Notes: generated by a model not told the origin, from the sequence alone. 64,000 nt of DNA from Nevskia sp964451925 (GCA_964451925.1 CAYVKA010000001.1:62001-126000), one strand, 5' to 3'. Positions 49,114 through 58,145 are shown, numbered from the stretch's first letter. Program-made: numbers and translations.

Positions 49114-51246
49114 TTGAGGAATTCGAACAGCATCCTGCTGTGCCTGAGCGCGTGCGCGCTGACCATGGTCAGCGGCGCCGCCTGCGCCAAGGGTACCGCC
49201 CAGGTCGACAGCGCCCGCATCGCCGCGGCCGACGCCGAGCCCGGCAACTGGATGAGCAGCGGCCGCAGCTATGACGAGCAGCGCTACAGCCCGCTCGACA
49301 GGATCAACGACGGCAACGTCGCCTCCCTCGGACTGGCCTGGACCTACAAGCTCGATATCGACCGCGCGGCCGAGGCCACGCCGGTGGTGGTGGACGGCGT
49401 GATGTACACCACCGGCGCCTTCAGCTTCGTCTATGCGCTCGACGCGCGCAGCGGCAGGTTGCTGTGGAAATACGATCCCAAGGTGCCCCGCGCCAAGGCT
49501 GCCAACGCCTGCTGCGATGTCGGCAACCGCGGTGTGGCGGTGCGCAAGGGCAAGGTCTATGTCGGCGCCTTCGACGGCCGCCTGATCGCGCTCGACGCCA
49601 GGAGCGGCAAGAAGATCTGGGAAACCGATACCGTGCCGGACCACAGCCGCAGCTACTCCATCACCGGCGCGCCGCTGATCGTCAAGGACAAGGTGCTGAT
49701 CGGCAACGGCGGCGCCGAGTACGGCGTGCGCGGCTATATCTCGGCCTTCGACGCCGACACCGGCAAGCTGGCCTGGCGCTTCTACACCGTGCCGGGCGAC
49801 CCGGCCAAGCCGCAGGAAAACGCCGCGCTGGAGATGGCGCGCAAGACCTGGAGCGGCGACAAGTACTTTGCCGAAGGCGGCGGCGGCACGGTTTGGAACG
49901 CCGTGGCCTACGACCCGGCGCTCAACCTGGTCTACTTCGGCACCGGCAACGGCGTCGAGTGGAACCGCGTGGCACGCGGTGAGAGCAAGGAGGCCACCAA
50001 CCTGTTCCTGGCCTCGATCGTCGCCGTCAACGCCGACACCGGCGAATACGCCTGGCACTACCAGGAAGTGCCGGGCGACATGTGGGACTACGATGCCGAT
50101 GAAAGCCTGATCCTGGCCGACCTGAGCATCGGCGGCAAGCCGCGCAAGGTGCTGCTGCAGGCGCCGAAGAACGGCTTTTTCTACGTGCTGGACCGCGCTA
50201 CCGGCGAACTGCTCTCGGCCGAGAAATTCGCTCCCGCCACCTGGGCCAGCGCGGTGGACCTGAAGACCGGCAGGCCGCAGATCGACGATACCGCCTCGGA
50301 CTGGACCAGCGGCCCCAAGCTGGTGATGCCAGGCCCGCTCGGCGCACACAACTGGCAGCCGATGTCGTACAGCCCCAAGACCGGTCTGGTCTATATCCCG
50401 GCGCAGGAAGCCGCGGCTCTGCTGGCGGCGAACAACGACGCCGTCTTCGACCCCCGCACCGGCACCTGGAATCTCGGCACCCAGCCCCTGGCCCTGCCGG
50501 AAGACCCCAAGCAGCTGCAACCGGTGATCGACTCCTACAAGGGTCGCCTGCTGGCCTGGGACCCGGTGGCGCAGAAAGCGGCCTGGTCGCAGGAATACCG
50601 CACACCGTGGAACGGCGGCACCCTCAGCACCGCCGGCAACCTGGTATTCCAGGGCAGCGCGGACGGCCGCTTTCTGGCCTATGCCGCGGACAGCGGCAGG
50701 AAACTCTGGGAAGCCCCGGCCAACAGCGGCGTGATGGCCGGACCGATGAGCTACACCGTTCAGGGCGAACAGTATGTCGCCGTGCTGGCCGGCTGGGGCG
50801 GTGCTTTCCCGCTCAGCTTCGGCGCGCTGTCGCTCAATGCCAAGGTCCGCCCGGAATCGCGCGTGCTGGTGTACAAGCTTGGCGGCGGCGCCAGCCTGCC
50901 GCCGCCGAAAAACGCTCCGGTCGAACCGCCCTCACCACCGGCCATGAGCGCCGACACTGCCGTCATCAACCATGGCCGCGACCTGTTCAACGGCAACTGC
51001 GGTGTCTGCCATGGACTCAGCGCCATCAGCGGCGGCGTGGTGCCGGACCTGCGCTACCTCAGTGCGGCCAAGCATGCGGTCTTCCCCGGCATCGTCTACG
51101 GTGCGCGCGCCAGCCGCGGCATGCCCTCCTTCGCCGGCAAGCTCAAGCCGGACGAAGTCAACGCCATCCACCAGTACCTGATCAAGCGCGCACATGACTT
51201 GCAGGACGATCTGAAAGCTGCGCAGACCGCAGCGAAGGCGCCGTAG
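49114..51246 (+). CDS. PQQ-dependent alcohol dehydrogenase with C-terminal cytochrome c domain (quinohaemoprotein)
   Basis: 710 residues; signal peptide to about residue 25. Eight-bladed PQQ propeller (about 35-600) with W-docking repeats (DARSGRLLWKYD, DARSGKKIWETD, DADTGKLAWRF) and a vicinal Cys-Cys in AANACCDVG. The active-site segment GDMWDYDADE has Asp-Tyr-Asp, the extra Asp that marks lanthanide-dependent enzymes. A Pro-rich linker leads to a cytochrome c domain with CGVCH and a methionine ligand candidate in RGMPSF. The start is TTG 49114, seven bases after GAGGAG. It oxidises alcohols in the periplasm; lies 193 bp after the redox operon. Confidence 0.92.
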   Translation: MRNSNSILLCLSACALTMVSGAACAKGTAQVDSARIAAADAEPGNWMSSGRSYDEQRYSPLDRINDGNVASLGLAWTYKLDIDRAAEATPVVVDGVMYTTGAFSFVYALDARSGRLLWKYDPKVPRAKAANACCDVGNRGVAVRKGKVYVGAFDGRLIALDARSGKKIWETDTVPDHSRSYSITGAPLIVKDKVLIGNGGAEYGVRGYISAFDADTGKLAWRFYTVPGDPAKPQENAALEMARKTWSGDKYFAEGGGGTVWNAVAYDPALNLVYFGTGNGVEWNRVARGESKEATNLFLASIVAVNADTGEYAWHYQEVPGDMWDYDADESLILADLSIGGKPRKVLLQAPKNGFFYVLDRATGELLSAEKFAPATWASAVDLKTGRPQIDDTASDWTSGPKLVMPGPLGAHNWQPMSYSPKTGLVYIPAQEAAALLAANNDAVFDPRTGTWNLGTQPLALPEDPKQLQPVIDSYKGRLLAWDPVAQKAAWSQEYRTPWNGGTLSTAGNLVFQGSADGRFLAYAADSGRKLWEAPANSGVMAGPMSYTVQGEQYVAVLAGWGGAFPLSFGALSLNAKVRPESRVLVYKLGGGASLPPPKNAPVEPPSPPAMSADTAVINHGRDLFNGNCGVCHGLSAISGGVVPDLRYLSAAKHAVFPGIVYGARASRGMPSFAGKLKPDEVNAIHQYLIKRAHDLQDDLKAAQTAAKAP

Positions 51247-51271
51247 CGATTCACTCAGGCGCGCAACGATA

Positions 51272-51303
51272 GGCCCTGCTGACAAGAAGCTGTCAGCAGG
51301 GCC
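51272..51303 (+). terminator. Hairpin after PQQ dehydrogenase
   Basis: A perfect 13-bp stem (51272-51284 with 51291-51303) with a 6-base loop, 25 bp after the stop codon. There is no downstream U-run, so termination may need a factor, but the position and strength fit a transcription end. Confidence 0.6.
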
Positions 51304-51360
51304 CACCTAACATGGCTCCGGACAGCGCAAATCCCTTGCGCCCGCACTCAGGAGCCCACC

Positions 51361-51729
51361 ATGCCCATCCAGGGAAGTTGCCACTGCGGCGCCACCCGTT
51401 TCGAACTCAGCGAGGCGCCGGCCGGCGTCACGCGCTGCACCTGCTCGCTCTGCTCCAAGCGCGGCGCATTGTGGGCCTACTACAAGCCGCAGCAGTTCCG
51501 CCTGCTGACCCCGCGCGAGCAGGTCTCCACCTATACCTGGCGCACCGGCACGGTGAAACACCACTTCTGCGCGCATTGCGGCTGCGGCACTTACAGCGAG
51601 TCGCCGGACTGGTCCAGCGGGCAGGCCGACTTCAGCAATCCGCGCATCGGCGTCAACGCCCGCCTGCTGGACGATTTCGACCTTGATGCCGTGCCGGTCA
51701 CGGTCATCGACGGAAAAAACCTCTGGTAG
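51361..51729 (+). CDS. GFA-family (glutathione-dependent formaldehyde-activating-like) protein
   Basis: 122 residues with the family's zinc cysteines: SCHCGATRF, CTCSLC and CAHCGCG. The founding member was reported to catalyse S-hydroxymethylglutathione formation, though most members are untested. AGGAG lies eight bases before the ATG. Its place directly after a PQQ alcohol dehydrogenase, whose product may be an aldehyde, is suggestive but not proof of a link. Confidence 0.88.
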   Translation: MPIQGSCHCGATRFELSEAPAGVTRCTCSLCSKRGALWAYYKPQQFRLLTPREQVSTYTWRTGTVKHHFCAHCGCGTYSESPDWSSGQADFSNPRIGVNARLLDDFDLDAVPVTVIDGKNLW

Positions 51730-51857
51730 CTGGTGCCCGGCCAGCGCCTGATCCGCGCCTGCGATGGAATAATTTGCAATCCGCGCCGGTCAGCATGAAA
51801 CAGACGGCAATTGGCGGCCTCACGGCCGGCCACCGTCGCCACGACCGGAGCCCGCAT

Positions 51858-52190
51858 ATGCCGCACCCGATTTCACACAGCCGCCGCGTCCTGCTTGGCC
51901 GCATCGTCCTCGGCGCAGCCGCATTGCCCTTGCTGCGCCTGCGGCCGGCGCTCGCCGCCGACCTGCCGCACCTGAGTCCGGACGAGGCCGGCGCCAAGGC
52001 CATGCACTACACGCCCGACGCATCGAAAATCGATCCCAAGGTCGAACCCAGCTACGCCGCCGGCAGCCACTGCGGCAATTGCGCGCTGTACCACTACAGC
52101 CAGGCCCAGGGCGACTGGGCAACCTGCGACGTGTTCACCAGCAAAGCGGTCAACAACCACGGCTGGTGCCTGTCGCACACGCTGGGGTAA
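51858..52190 (+). CDS. High-potential iron-sulfur protein (HiPIP), Tat-exported
   Basis: 110 residues. Twin-arginine signal SRRVLLGRIVLGAAALPLL with cleavage after ALA. The mature protein has the HiPIP cysteine pattern CGNC ... WATCDVF ... NNHGWCLSH binding one [4Fe-4S]. HiPIPs are soluble periplasmic carriers that donate to oxidases or reaction centres. GGAG is seven bases before ATG 51858; ATG 51795 is in frame but the Tat signal favours the later start. It could accept electrons from the nearby quinohaemoprotein or multihaem proteins (inference). Confidence 0.88.
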   Translation: MPHPISHSRRVLLGRIVLGAAALPLLRLRPALAADLPHLSPDEAGAKAMHYTPDASKIDPKVEPSYAAGSHCGNCALYHYSQAQGDWATCDVFTSKAVNNHGWCLSHTLG

Positions 52191-52341
52191 CCGGCGTGGC
52201 GGCCGCCGGCGCCCCCCGCCGCGCGGCGTATCGGCTACGATGCAGCGCGCATCCAGCGGTGCCGGTTGGCGCATCCAAACCGGCAACAGCCGCCACCGGC
52301 AGCCGATTCAGCCAGGCGCGGCACCAACAAGGGGGCACACC

Positions 52342-53697
52342 ATGAAGTTCTCACCCCGGACTGCGCGCCGGATCTGCGGCCTGCTGCTGGTCCTGTTCAG
52401 CATTTGCCTGGGCTGCGCCCGGGCCGGAGCGCCGATCGTGCGCGATCTGCCGCCGGGGCTGCAGGTGCCGGCGGCGGCGCAGCCCGGGCCGGCTTTCAAC
52501 GCGGACCAGGCCACGGCCGCGTACCTCGGCCTGCTCTCGCCGCAGCAGCGCCAGTTGTCGGACCGCTATTTCGAGGGCGGTTACTGGCTGCAGCTGTGGG
52601 AACCGCTGTGGAGCGTGGCGGCCTGCGTGCTGCTGCTGGCCAGCGGCGCATCGCGCCGCATGAGCCGGCTGTCACAGCGCATCAGCCGCCGCACCTGGAT
52701 CAGCACGCCGCTCTACATCGCATTGTTCCTCATCGCCCTGTTTCTGCTCGGCCTGCCCCTGTCGGTTTACACCGACTACCTGCGCGAACGGCAATATGGC
52801 CTCACCGAGCAGGCTTTCGGCGGCTGGATGCGGGATCAGCTGGTCAACCTGGGCGTGAACGTGGTGCTCGGCGCCGCGGCGCTGACCGTCATCTACGCCG
52901 CGGTGCGCCGCACCGGCGCGAGCTGGTGGGTCTGGACCACGGGGCTGAGCTATGCCTTCCTGATGATCGCGTCGCTGATCGCGCCGCTATACATCCTGCC
53001 GCTGTTCAACGACTACAAGGCGCTGCCGGCAGGGCCGACGCGGGACGCGGTGCTGTCACTGGCCCGCGCCAACCAGGTACCGACCGAACATGTGGAGTGG
53101 TTCGATGCCTCGAAGCAGACCACGCGGCTCAGCGCCAACGTCGCCGGTTTCCTCGGCACCACGCGCATCGCCCTCAACGACAACCTGCTCAACAAGTCCT
53201 CGCTGCCCGAGATCGAGGCGGTGTTGGGACATGAGATGGGACACTACGTGCTCAACCACGCGTGGAAGGAGCCGATTCTGCTGACGCTGGTGATCGGCCT
53301 GGCGTTGGGCCTGCTGCACCTGTGCATGGACCGCGCGCTTGCGCGCTGGGGCGGGCGACTGCAGCTCGCCGGCCGCGCCGACCCGGCGGCGCTGCCCCTG
53401 GCTTTTGCCCTGCTGTCGCTGATCTTCTTGCTGCTCACGCCGGTGCAGAACTCCATCATCCGCAGCTACGAAGCCGAGGCCGACGCTTTCGGCCTCAATG
53501 CCGCGCACCAGCCGCAAGGCTGGGCCATGGCCGCACTGCGCCTGTCCACCTATCGCAAGATGGCCCCGGGCAGGCTGGAGGAATTCGTTTTCTACGATCA
53601 CCCGAGCGGATACGAGCGCATCCACGCCGCGATGGTATGGCTGAAGGAGAATCCGGACGCGGCGATCGCGCCGCCGCGGGACCAGCCCGGTTCCTAG
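52342..53697 (+). CDS. M48 family membrane metalloprotease (Ste24/CAAX-protease-like)
   Basis: 451 residues, with a signal/first helix and about six more membrane helices. The zinc motif HEMGHY lies in LGHEMGHYVLNHAW; the third ligand is in RSYEAEADAFGL. The segment VEWFDASKQTTRLSANVAGF is typical of Ste24 homologues. The N-terminal periplasmic region (about 24-95) is extra. In bacteria these enzymes are thought to act in membrane-protein quality control. ATG 52342 follows a G-rich ribosome-binding site; the longer open frame upstream is unsupported. Confidence 0.88.
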   Translation: MKFSPRTARRICGLLLVLFSICLGCARAGAPIVRDLPPGLQVPAAAQPGPAFNADQATAAYLGLLSPQQRQLSDRYFEGGYWLQLWEPLWSVAACVLLLASGASRRMSRLSQRISRRTWISTPLYIALFLIALFLLGLPLSVYTDYLRERQYGLTEQAFGGWMRDQLVNLGVNVVLGAAALTVIYAAVRRTGASWWVWTTGLSYAFLMIASLIAPLYILPLFNDYKALPAGPTRDAVLSLARANQVPTEHVEWFDASKQTTRLSANVAGFLGTTRIALNDNLLNKSSLPEIEAVLGHEMGHYVLNHAWKEPILLTLVIGLALGLLHLCMDRALARWGGRLQLAGRADPAALPLAFALLSLIFLLLTPVQNSIIRSYEAEADAFGLNAAHQPQGWAMAALRLSTYRKMAPGRLEEFVFYDHPSGYERIHAAMVWLKENPDAAIAPPRDQPGS

Positions 53698-53808
53698 ACA
53701 AGCCTCTGAGCCATCACCCGACCCGCCGGGCCCGCGCCACAGGCGGATCCCATCCGGCGCCTGGCCGGCGCTATGATGGATCCGTCACCGCGCCGGAGGG
53801 CAATCCGC

Positions 53809-54210
53809 ATGAAATTTCCGCCACTTCGGCAGGGCTACGATTGGCTGTACCAGCAGAGCCTGCAGGTCTGCCGCGCCCTGACCAAAGCTCCACAGACCGC
53901 GCCCGCCGCCGCTGCCGCCCTGATGACGGCGGTCGAATGCTGGTATGTATTCGGCCTGTTGCTGATCTCGGACGCCGTGCTTTCGACACGGCTGCTCGGC
54001 AGCGGCGGCCGCGTCGGACTGCAGCTGGGCGTGATCACCCTGGCCCTGGGCGCCGGCAACGCGCTTTATCTGGCAAAACGGAACGCAGCCACCACTCCGC
54101 CCGCCGCGGCGCGCCGGCCCGACAGTCTGTGGATCGCGCTGTTCCTCGGCTCGCTGCTGGTGCTGGCCCTGGGATTCCTGCTGACGCGACGGGCCCTCGG
54201 CGCGGCGTGA
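53809..54210 (+). CDS. Small hypothetical membrane protein
   Basis: 133 residues, no family recognised. Three hydrophobic segments (about 38-60, 66-84, 104-123) with a short Thr/Pro/Arg linker between the second and third. GGAGGG lies nine bases before ATG 53809. It stands alone between the Ste24-like gene and the convergent hydrolase gene. Confidence 0.6.
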   Translation: MKFPPLRQGYDWLYQQSLQVCRALTKAPQTAPAAAAALMTAVECWYVFGLLLISDAVLSTRLLGSGGRVGLQLGVITLALGAGNALYLAKRNAATTPPAAARRPDSLWIALFLGSLLVLALGFLLTRRALGAA

Positions 54211-54235
54211 GGCAGCCCCGCGGCCCGTGCCGCGA

Positions 54236-54997
54236 TCACGCTCCGGCGCGCAGCCAGTCCCTCACGCTCTGCGCCACCCACTCGCCGTCATCCAGCGGCA
54301 AGTCGTGCCCGGCCTGCGGATGGATACGAATCGGGCAGCCCCAGGCCTGCGCCAGGCGCTGCGAACAGCGTGGATCGACCAGGCCGTCGCGGGCGCTGTT
54401 GAGCACCAGCGTGGGCACGGGCGCCGAGCGCGGAGCCCGGTAGCGCGCAGCGGCAAGGATCTGCCGCAGGGCATTCACGGCGGACACCGGATTGCGTCGG
54501 CGCCAGGCGGCCCAGTCGTCCAGCAGGCCATCCGCGGTGCCCTGCAGGCGGCTGGTCAGGCGCAGGATCGTCGCCTCGCTGCGGCGCGGGTCGGCGCCGG
54601 CCACGGCCATGCGCAACAGCGCGGCATAGTTGGCCGGGCGCAGGCGATGATGAAACGGGCTGAAGGGGCGCAGGCTGGTGTTGATCAGCACGCAGGCACT
54701 CAGCTCTTCGGCGTGCAGGCTGGCCCACGCCACGGCGGCCATCGCGCCGAGCGACATGGCCAGCACGTTGTAAGGCGGCGCCAGGCCGCGGCGGCGCAGC
54801 TCGTCACGGCAGTAGCCGGCCATGTCCTGCACGCGCAACGGGCTGGGCAGGCGGTTGAGCGGGCCGTTGCCGGGCAGGTCCAGCGCAATCACCTGCGCGC
54901 CGGGCACACGCTCGGCGAACAGCTGCGGGAAGCCGCCCCAATGATGGCTGTCCCGCGTCAGGCCGCGCAGGAAAATCCACGGCGCGGGTGCATTCAC
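54236..54997 (-). CDS. Alpha/beta hydrolase
   Basis: 253 residues of the alpha/beta hydrolase fold. Oxyanion region FLRGLTRDSHHWG, nucleophile elbow LAMSLGAM (the first Gly of GxSxG replaced by Ala), acid in NSARDGLVD, and histidine in AGHDLPLDDG. The substrate is unknown. The start is GTG 54997, overlapping the stop of the M14 peptidase gene (GTGA), so the two are coupled. The open frame extends far upstream through the M14 gene but not in real sequence. Confidence 0.83.
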   Translation of the reverse strand: MNAPAPWIFLRGLTRDSHHWGGFPQLFAERVPGAQVIALDLPGNGPLNRLPSPLRVQDMAGYCRDELRRRGLAPPYNVLAMSLGAMAAVAWASLHAEELSACVLINTSLRPFSPFHHRLRPANYAALLRMAVAGADPRRSEATILRLTSRLQGTADGLLDDWAAWRRRNPVSAVNALRQILAAARYRAPRSAPVPTLVLNSARDGLVDPRCSQRLAQAWGCPIRIHPQAGHDLPLDDGEWVAQSVRDWLRAGA

Positions 54998-56073
54998 TTC
55001 CTTTTCACGACATCGCTGTACCAGCAGGCCAGGGCCTGGGCGCGATGGTGCTCCCGAGCCTGCTCGTCCGGCACCCAGTATTGATAGCTGCTGGCGGCGC
55101 GGGTGAAGAAGTCGAGCAGCGCGATATGGCGGCGCATCACGCGCTGCTGGCGATGCTGGATCAGCGGATTGAAGATGCCGACACGGGAAAAGATCTGGCG
55201 CGGGTTCTTCTTGATCCACAGCCAGGAGCCCATCTCCAGCGTCAGCGGCATGAAGATGCGCTGCTGATCCTCGGTGGCGCGCAGGTACAGATAGTCCCAC
55301 AGGTCGCCGTGGGTCAGGTACTGGCGGCTCTGCGGTTCGAACACGTAGCGGTGGTGGGCGTAGGTCTGGTCGAAGATGGTACGCAGCGCGTGCATTTCCG
55401 GCAGATGCCGGATCGGCTGTACCGTATAGGCATAAGGGAACCAGATACGGTCCTGCGCACCGAATCCGGAATGGCAATCCAGCGCCATGCTGAAGCGACG
55501 GCTCAGCAGTTCCTGCTCCACCAGCGCGCACAACGCCGCGCCCTCGGCCTGCATCGGTTCGCCGCGCGCGCCGCGATACCAGGGCAGGCCCGGGCCGATG
55601 CGGTGGCCGCCGAGCATGAACGGTACCGGTTCCACCGCCTCCACCGGCGAGTTGCGCATCAGGTCCACTCCGTTGGGATTGGCGCGCGTACCCAGCCACA
55701 GGCCGCCCGGGTTGACCAGGGGCATGAACACCAGGCGCACACCCTTGAGCTGTTCGCGCAGCACCGTATCCCAGGGCAGGCGCATCAGCAGGCTGCGCAT
55801 GTAGGCCAGCACCACTTCGGCGCCGATGCGCTCCAGGCCGTGCACACCGCCGAAGTACCCCACCGCGGGCACATCCGGAGAGGGATTGCCGAGCGTGAAG
55901 GAATGCACCGGCAGGCTTTTGCCGGCGCAGGGAACCCGGCACAGCTCCTTGATGTCGAACCAGGAGCGGCCATCCTCGATCAGGCGCTGCAGTTCGGTCA
56001 GTTCGTAGGGTTCGCGGGTACTCACGCGTCGGCGGTTGACATTGGCATGCGCGCCAATGTATCCGTCCAACAT
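54994..56073 (-). CDS. M14-family zinc carboxypeptidase
   Basis: About 359 residues from ATG 56073. Carboxypeptidase A-type residues are all visible: zinc ligands in GGVHGLERIGAE (HxxE) and DCHSGFG, the substrate clamp NPNGVDLMRNSP (Asn-Arg pair), and the catalytic glutamate in PLTLEMGSW. There is no signal peptide, so it is cytoplasmic. Possible roles are peptidoglycan-peptide or amino-acyl amide hydrolysis. An in-frame TTG at 56136 would add 21 residues. It is coupled to the downstream hydrolase. Confidence 0.85.
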   Translation of the reverse strand: MLDGYIGAHANVNRRRVSTREPYELTELQRLIEDGRSWFDIKELCRVPCAGKSLPVHSFTLGNPSPDVPAVGYFGGVHGLERIGAEVVLAYMRSLLMRLPWDTVLREQLKGVRLVFMPLVNPGGLWLGTRANPNGVDLMRNSPVEAVEPVPFMLGGHRIGPGLPWYRGARGEPMQAEGAALCALVEQELLSRRFSMALDCHSGFGAQDRIWFPYAYTVQPIRHLPEMHALRTIFDQTYAHHRYVFEPQSRQYLTHGDLWDYLYLRATEDQQRIFMPLTLEMGSWLWIKKNPRQIFSRVGIFNPLIQHRQQRVMRRHIALLDFFTRAASSYQYWVPDEQAREHHRAQALACWYSDVVKRK

Positions 56074-56227
56074 GTCATGTTCTTGACGCAATATCGCAAT
56101 ATTGAGGCGGAGCCGTCGGCTTTCATCAAGCTGCAATATTCACGTCACAGTGGCTTGATAATTTGGCGCCTCAGCGCTTCGACGCAGCACGCCGGCCGGC
56201 GTGGGGAAAGCGCCAGGAGAAAATATC

Positions 56228-56356
56228 ATGCGTGGATTCGTTCGCAGCTTCAAAGCCTTCCCTGCCCTGACCCTGGGCGCCGTGGTCGTCGGCGTGCTGG
56301 AATTCGCCGCGCTGCAGCGTTCGCAGTTGAGCAACCGCGCGCTGCCGCGGCAGTAG
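56228..56356 (+). CDS. 42-residue single-pass membrane peptide
   Basis: ATG 56228 has AGGAGA seven bases upstream, a textbook ribosome-binding site. The product starts MRGFVRSFKAFPALTL, continues with a hydrophobic helix (about 12-29) and ends in a basic tail (NRALPRQ). Basic N-terminus plus one helix fits a small inner-membrane protein. It is divergent from the M14 gene and too short for usual gene callers. No homologue is recognised. Confidence 0.6.
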   Translation: MRGFVRSFKAFPALTLGAVVVGVLEFAALQRSQLSNRALPRQ

Positions 56357-56413
56357 AGCGCAAGGGGCGCATTCCGCCTCGCCGCAAACGCCGCCTTTAC
56401 CTCCGCAGCAAGG

Positions 56414-56686
56414 CTAGCGGCTGTCTCCCAGGTACACCACTTCCGGCGGGTCCTTCACCCCGGCCGCCGCCATGCGCTGTGCCAGTTCCTCGGAACTGAA
56501 GTAAGCCCTGGCCTTGTCGACATGCGTGGCGTGCAGCAGCAACACCACGTCGAGCGGATCGTCCACATTCCGCCACAGGTTGAAATCACGGATTCCGACG
56601 CTGTCGCGCAAGCTGCGCCCGCGGTCGTGGGCCTGCTTCCAGGTGTCGAAATCGCTCACCCTGATACGCGCCATGATGTGGAACAT
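56414..56686 (-). CDS. Small ABM-like (dimeric alpha/beta barrel) protein
   Basis: 90 residues: MFHIMARIRVSDFDTWKQAH, then VVLLLHATHVDKARAYF and a terminal VVYLGD. This has the spacing of antibiotic-biosynthesis-monooxygenase-like or cyclase-like small proteins, with no clear catalytic residues. GGAGG is six bases upstream of ATG 56686; the in-frame extension to 56725 is unsupported. Function unknown. Confidence 0.65.
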   Translation of the reverse strand: MFHIMARIRVSDFDTWKQAHDRGRSLRDSVGIRDFNLWRNVDDPLDVVLLLHATHVDKARAYFSSEELAQRMAAAGVKDPPEVVYLGDSR

Positions 56687-56924
56687 GCGAACGCCTCCGT
56701 TATAGACCGGCGCGGCTCGCCTCAACCCGCGGCTGCGCTTACCCCACTATAGCCCTCCGGTCGCGAGGCGAAGTGCCGCCACCTGCGGCCGGAAGCGGAA
56801 GAGACGCCAGCCGCCTCTGGAACGGCCTGGCCTCTTGCCTTATCGTACTGGGGCGGTTGTCAGGCGCCACAGGGGGTGTGCGCCGGAACCGGGTCAACAC
56901 CGCGGCGTCAGAAAGATCAGGGAA

Positions 56925-58127
56925 ATGAGCCACAGCATTGTCTTCACGGGGAAGATTCGCGAGGGCGCGACGCTGCAGGAAACGCGGCGCAATCTGGCGG
57001 AGATGTTCAAGATCGCCGATCCGGCGGTACTGGACCGGGTCTTCTCCGGCAAACCGGTATTGTTGAAGAAGGGGCTGGACGAACACGAGGCGCGCAAGCA
57101 GGAGATGATCCTGCTGATGGCCGGCGCCGTCTGCGAAGTGCGCGCCGCCGCGCAGCCGCCGGCACCGCCAAGCCCGCCCCCGCCTGTTGCGGCCGATGGC
57201 GGCGCGGACGCGGCGCCATCGGCTGCCGAACCGCCACCCGGCCTCAGGCCCGCGCGCCTGGAGTTGAGCGGGCATGCCTACAATCCCGCGGCCGCGCCAC
57301 TACCCGCCTCGGCTCCTGCCGTGGCGCCTGCACTGTCCGTGATGCCCGCCGCACCGGCGGCAGCCGAATCAAAGGACTTCATGCCGGCCGCGCTGCGTGG
57401 CGGCCTGGCGATGGCGCCGGACGCGGAAATCCAGGCGGCGCAGGCCGCCTACGAGCCGGTGCGGGTCACCAACCAGGGACGCCCTGGCGAGGCCCTGCTC
57501 GACGAACTGCATGCCCCCTGGGATCCGGCCTTCGTGCCGAACGCGGTGCGCGGCCTGTCCTGGGCCGGCTTCTTCGCGCCGTTGCTCTGGGGTTCGTTCA
57601 ACGGCCTGCCGCTGTCGTTCCTGCCGCTGCTGGGCGTGCGCCTGCTGCGCCACTTCGTGCCGGCCTGGGGCTGGATGGTGTTCTATTTCAGCTTCGGCAC
57701 CTTCTATCTGATCAAGGGTCGCGAACTGGCGTGGGAGCACAAGCAGTGGCGCAATGCCGAGCACTTCAACAAGGTGCAGCGCTACTGGACGTTCGGCAGC
57801 CTGGCCTTCTTCGCCTTGTCCATGTACGGCATGCTGCACCTGATGAGCGTGGAGCGGCAGCAGGCTCGCCAGGCCGCGATGGCAGAGGAACTGGTGCGCG
57901 CGGAGGCGGCCGTGATGCAGGCCCGCACGCCGGAAGCGCGCGAAGCGGCCGTTGCCGAGCGCGGCAAGGCGCGCGAAGCCTTCCTCGCCGCCATTCCCGA
58001 CGCGGCCCAGCGCGAACGCGAGCGGCAGGGCTTTATCGAGGTGGACCAGGAGGAGGCGGAGCGCAATGCTCCGCCGGAGCAGCCGCAGTCATCGGGCGAG
58101 ACAGCGGAAGCGCCGGCGCCGCAATAG
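56925..58127 (+). CDS. Membrane protein of unknown function with N-terminal FTGKI domain
   Basis: 400 residues. Residues 1-70 form a small conserved domain (HSIVFTGKIREGATLQETRRNLAEMF ... GKPVLLKKGLDEHEAR) followed by a long Ala/Pro-rich linker (about 75-185). A DUF2628-like membrane part follows with three helices (about 222-285 and 300-317) and the motif LAWEHKQWRNAEHFNKVQRYW. The tail is a charged helix. The same N-terminal domain occurs in other proteobacterial membrane proteins, but no function is known to me. ATG 56925 is preceded by AGGGA. Confidence 0.7.
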   Translation: MSHSIVFTGKIREGATLQETRRNLAEMFKIADPAVLDRVFSGKPVLLKKGLDEHEARKQEMILLMAGAVCEVRAAAQPPAPPSPPPPVAADGGADAAPSAAEPPPGLRPARLELSGHAYNPAAAPLPASAPAVAPALSVMPAAPAAAESKDFMPAALRGGLAMAPDAEIQAAQAAYEPVRVTNQGRPGEALLDELHAPWDPAFVPNAVRGLSWAGFFAPLLWGSFNGLPLSFLPLLGVRLLRHFVPAWGWMVFYFSFGTFYLIKGRELAWEHKQWRNAEHFNKVQRYWTFGSLAFFALSMYGMLHLMSVERQQARQAAMAEELVRAEAAVMQARTPEAREAAVAERGKAREAFLAAIPDAAQRERERQGFIEVDQEEAERNAPPEQPQSSGETAEAPAPQ

Positions 58128-58145
58128 CCGCGCGCGTCGACGCCG

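Noticed and set aside
54236..55942. 568-residue minus-strand frame through hydrolase and M14 genes
   Set aside because: Only the last 253 residues are a real alpha/beta hydrolase; the rest is a shadow of the M14 gene, and the GTG at 54997 in a GTGA overlap is the natural start.
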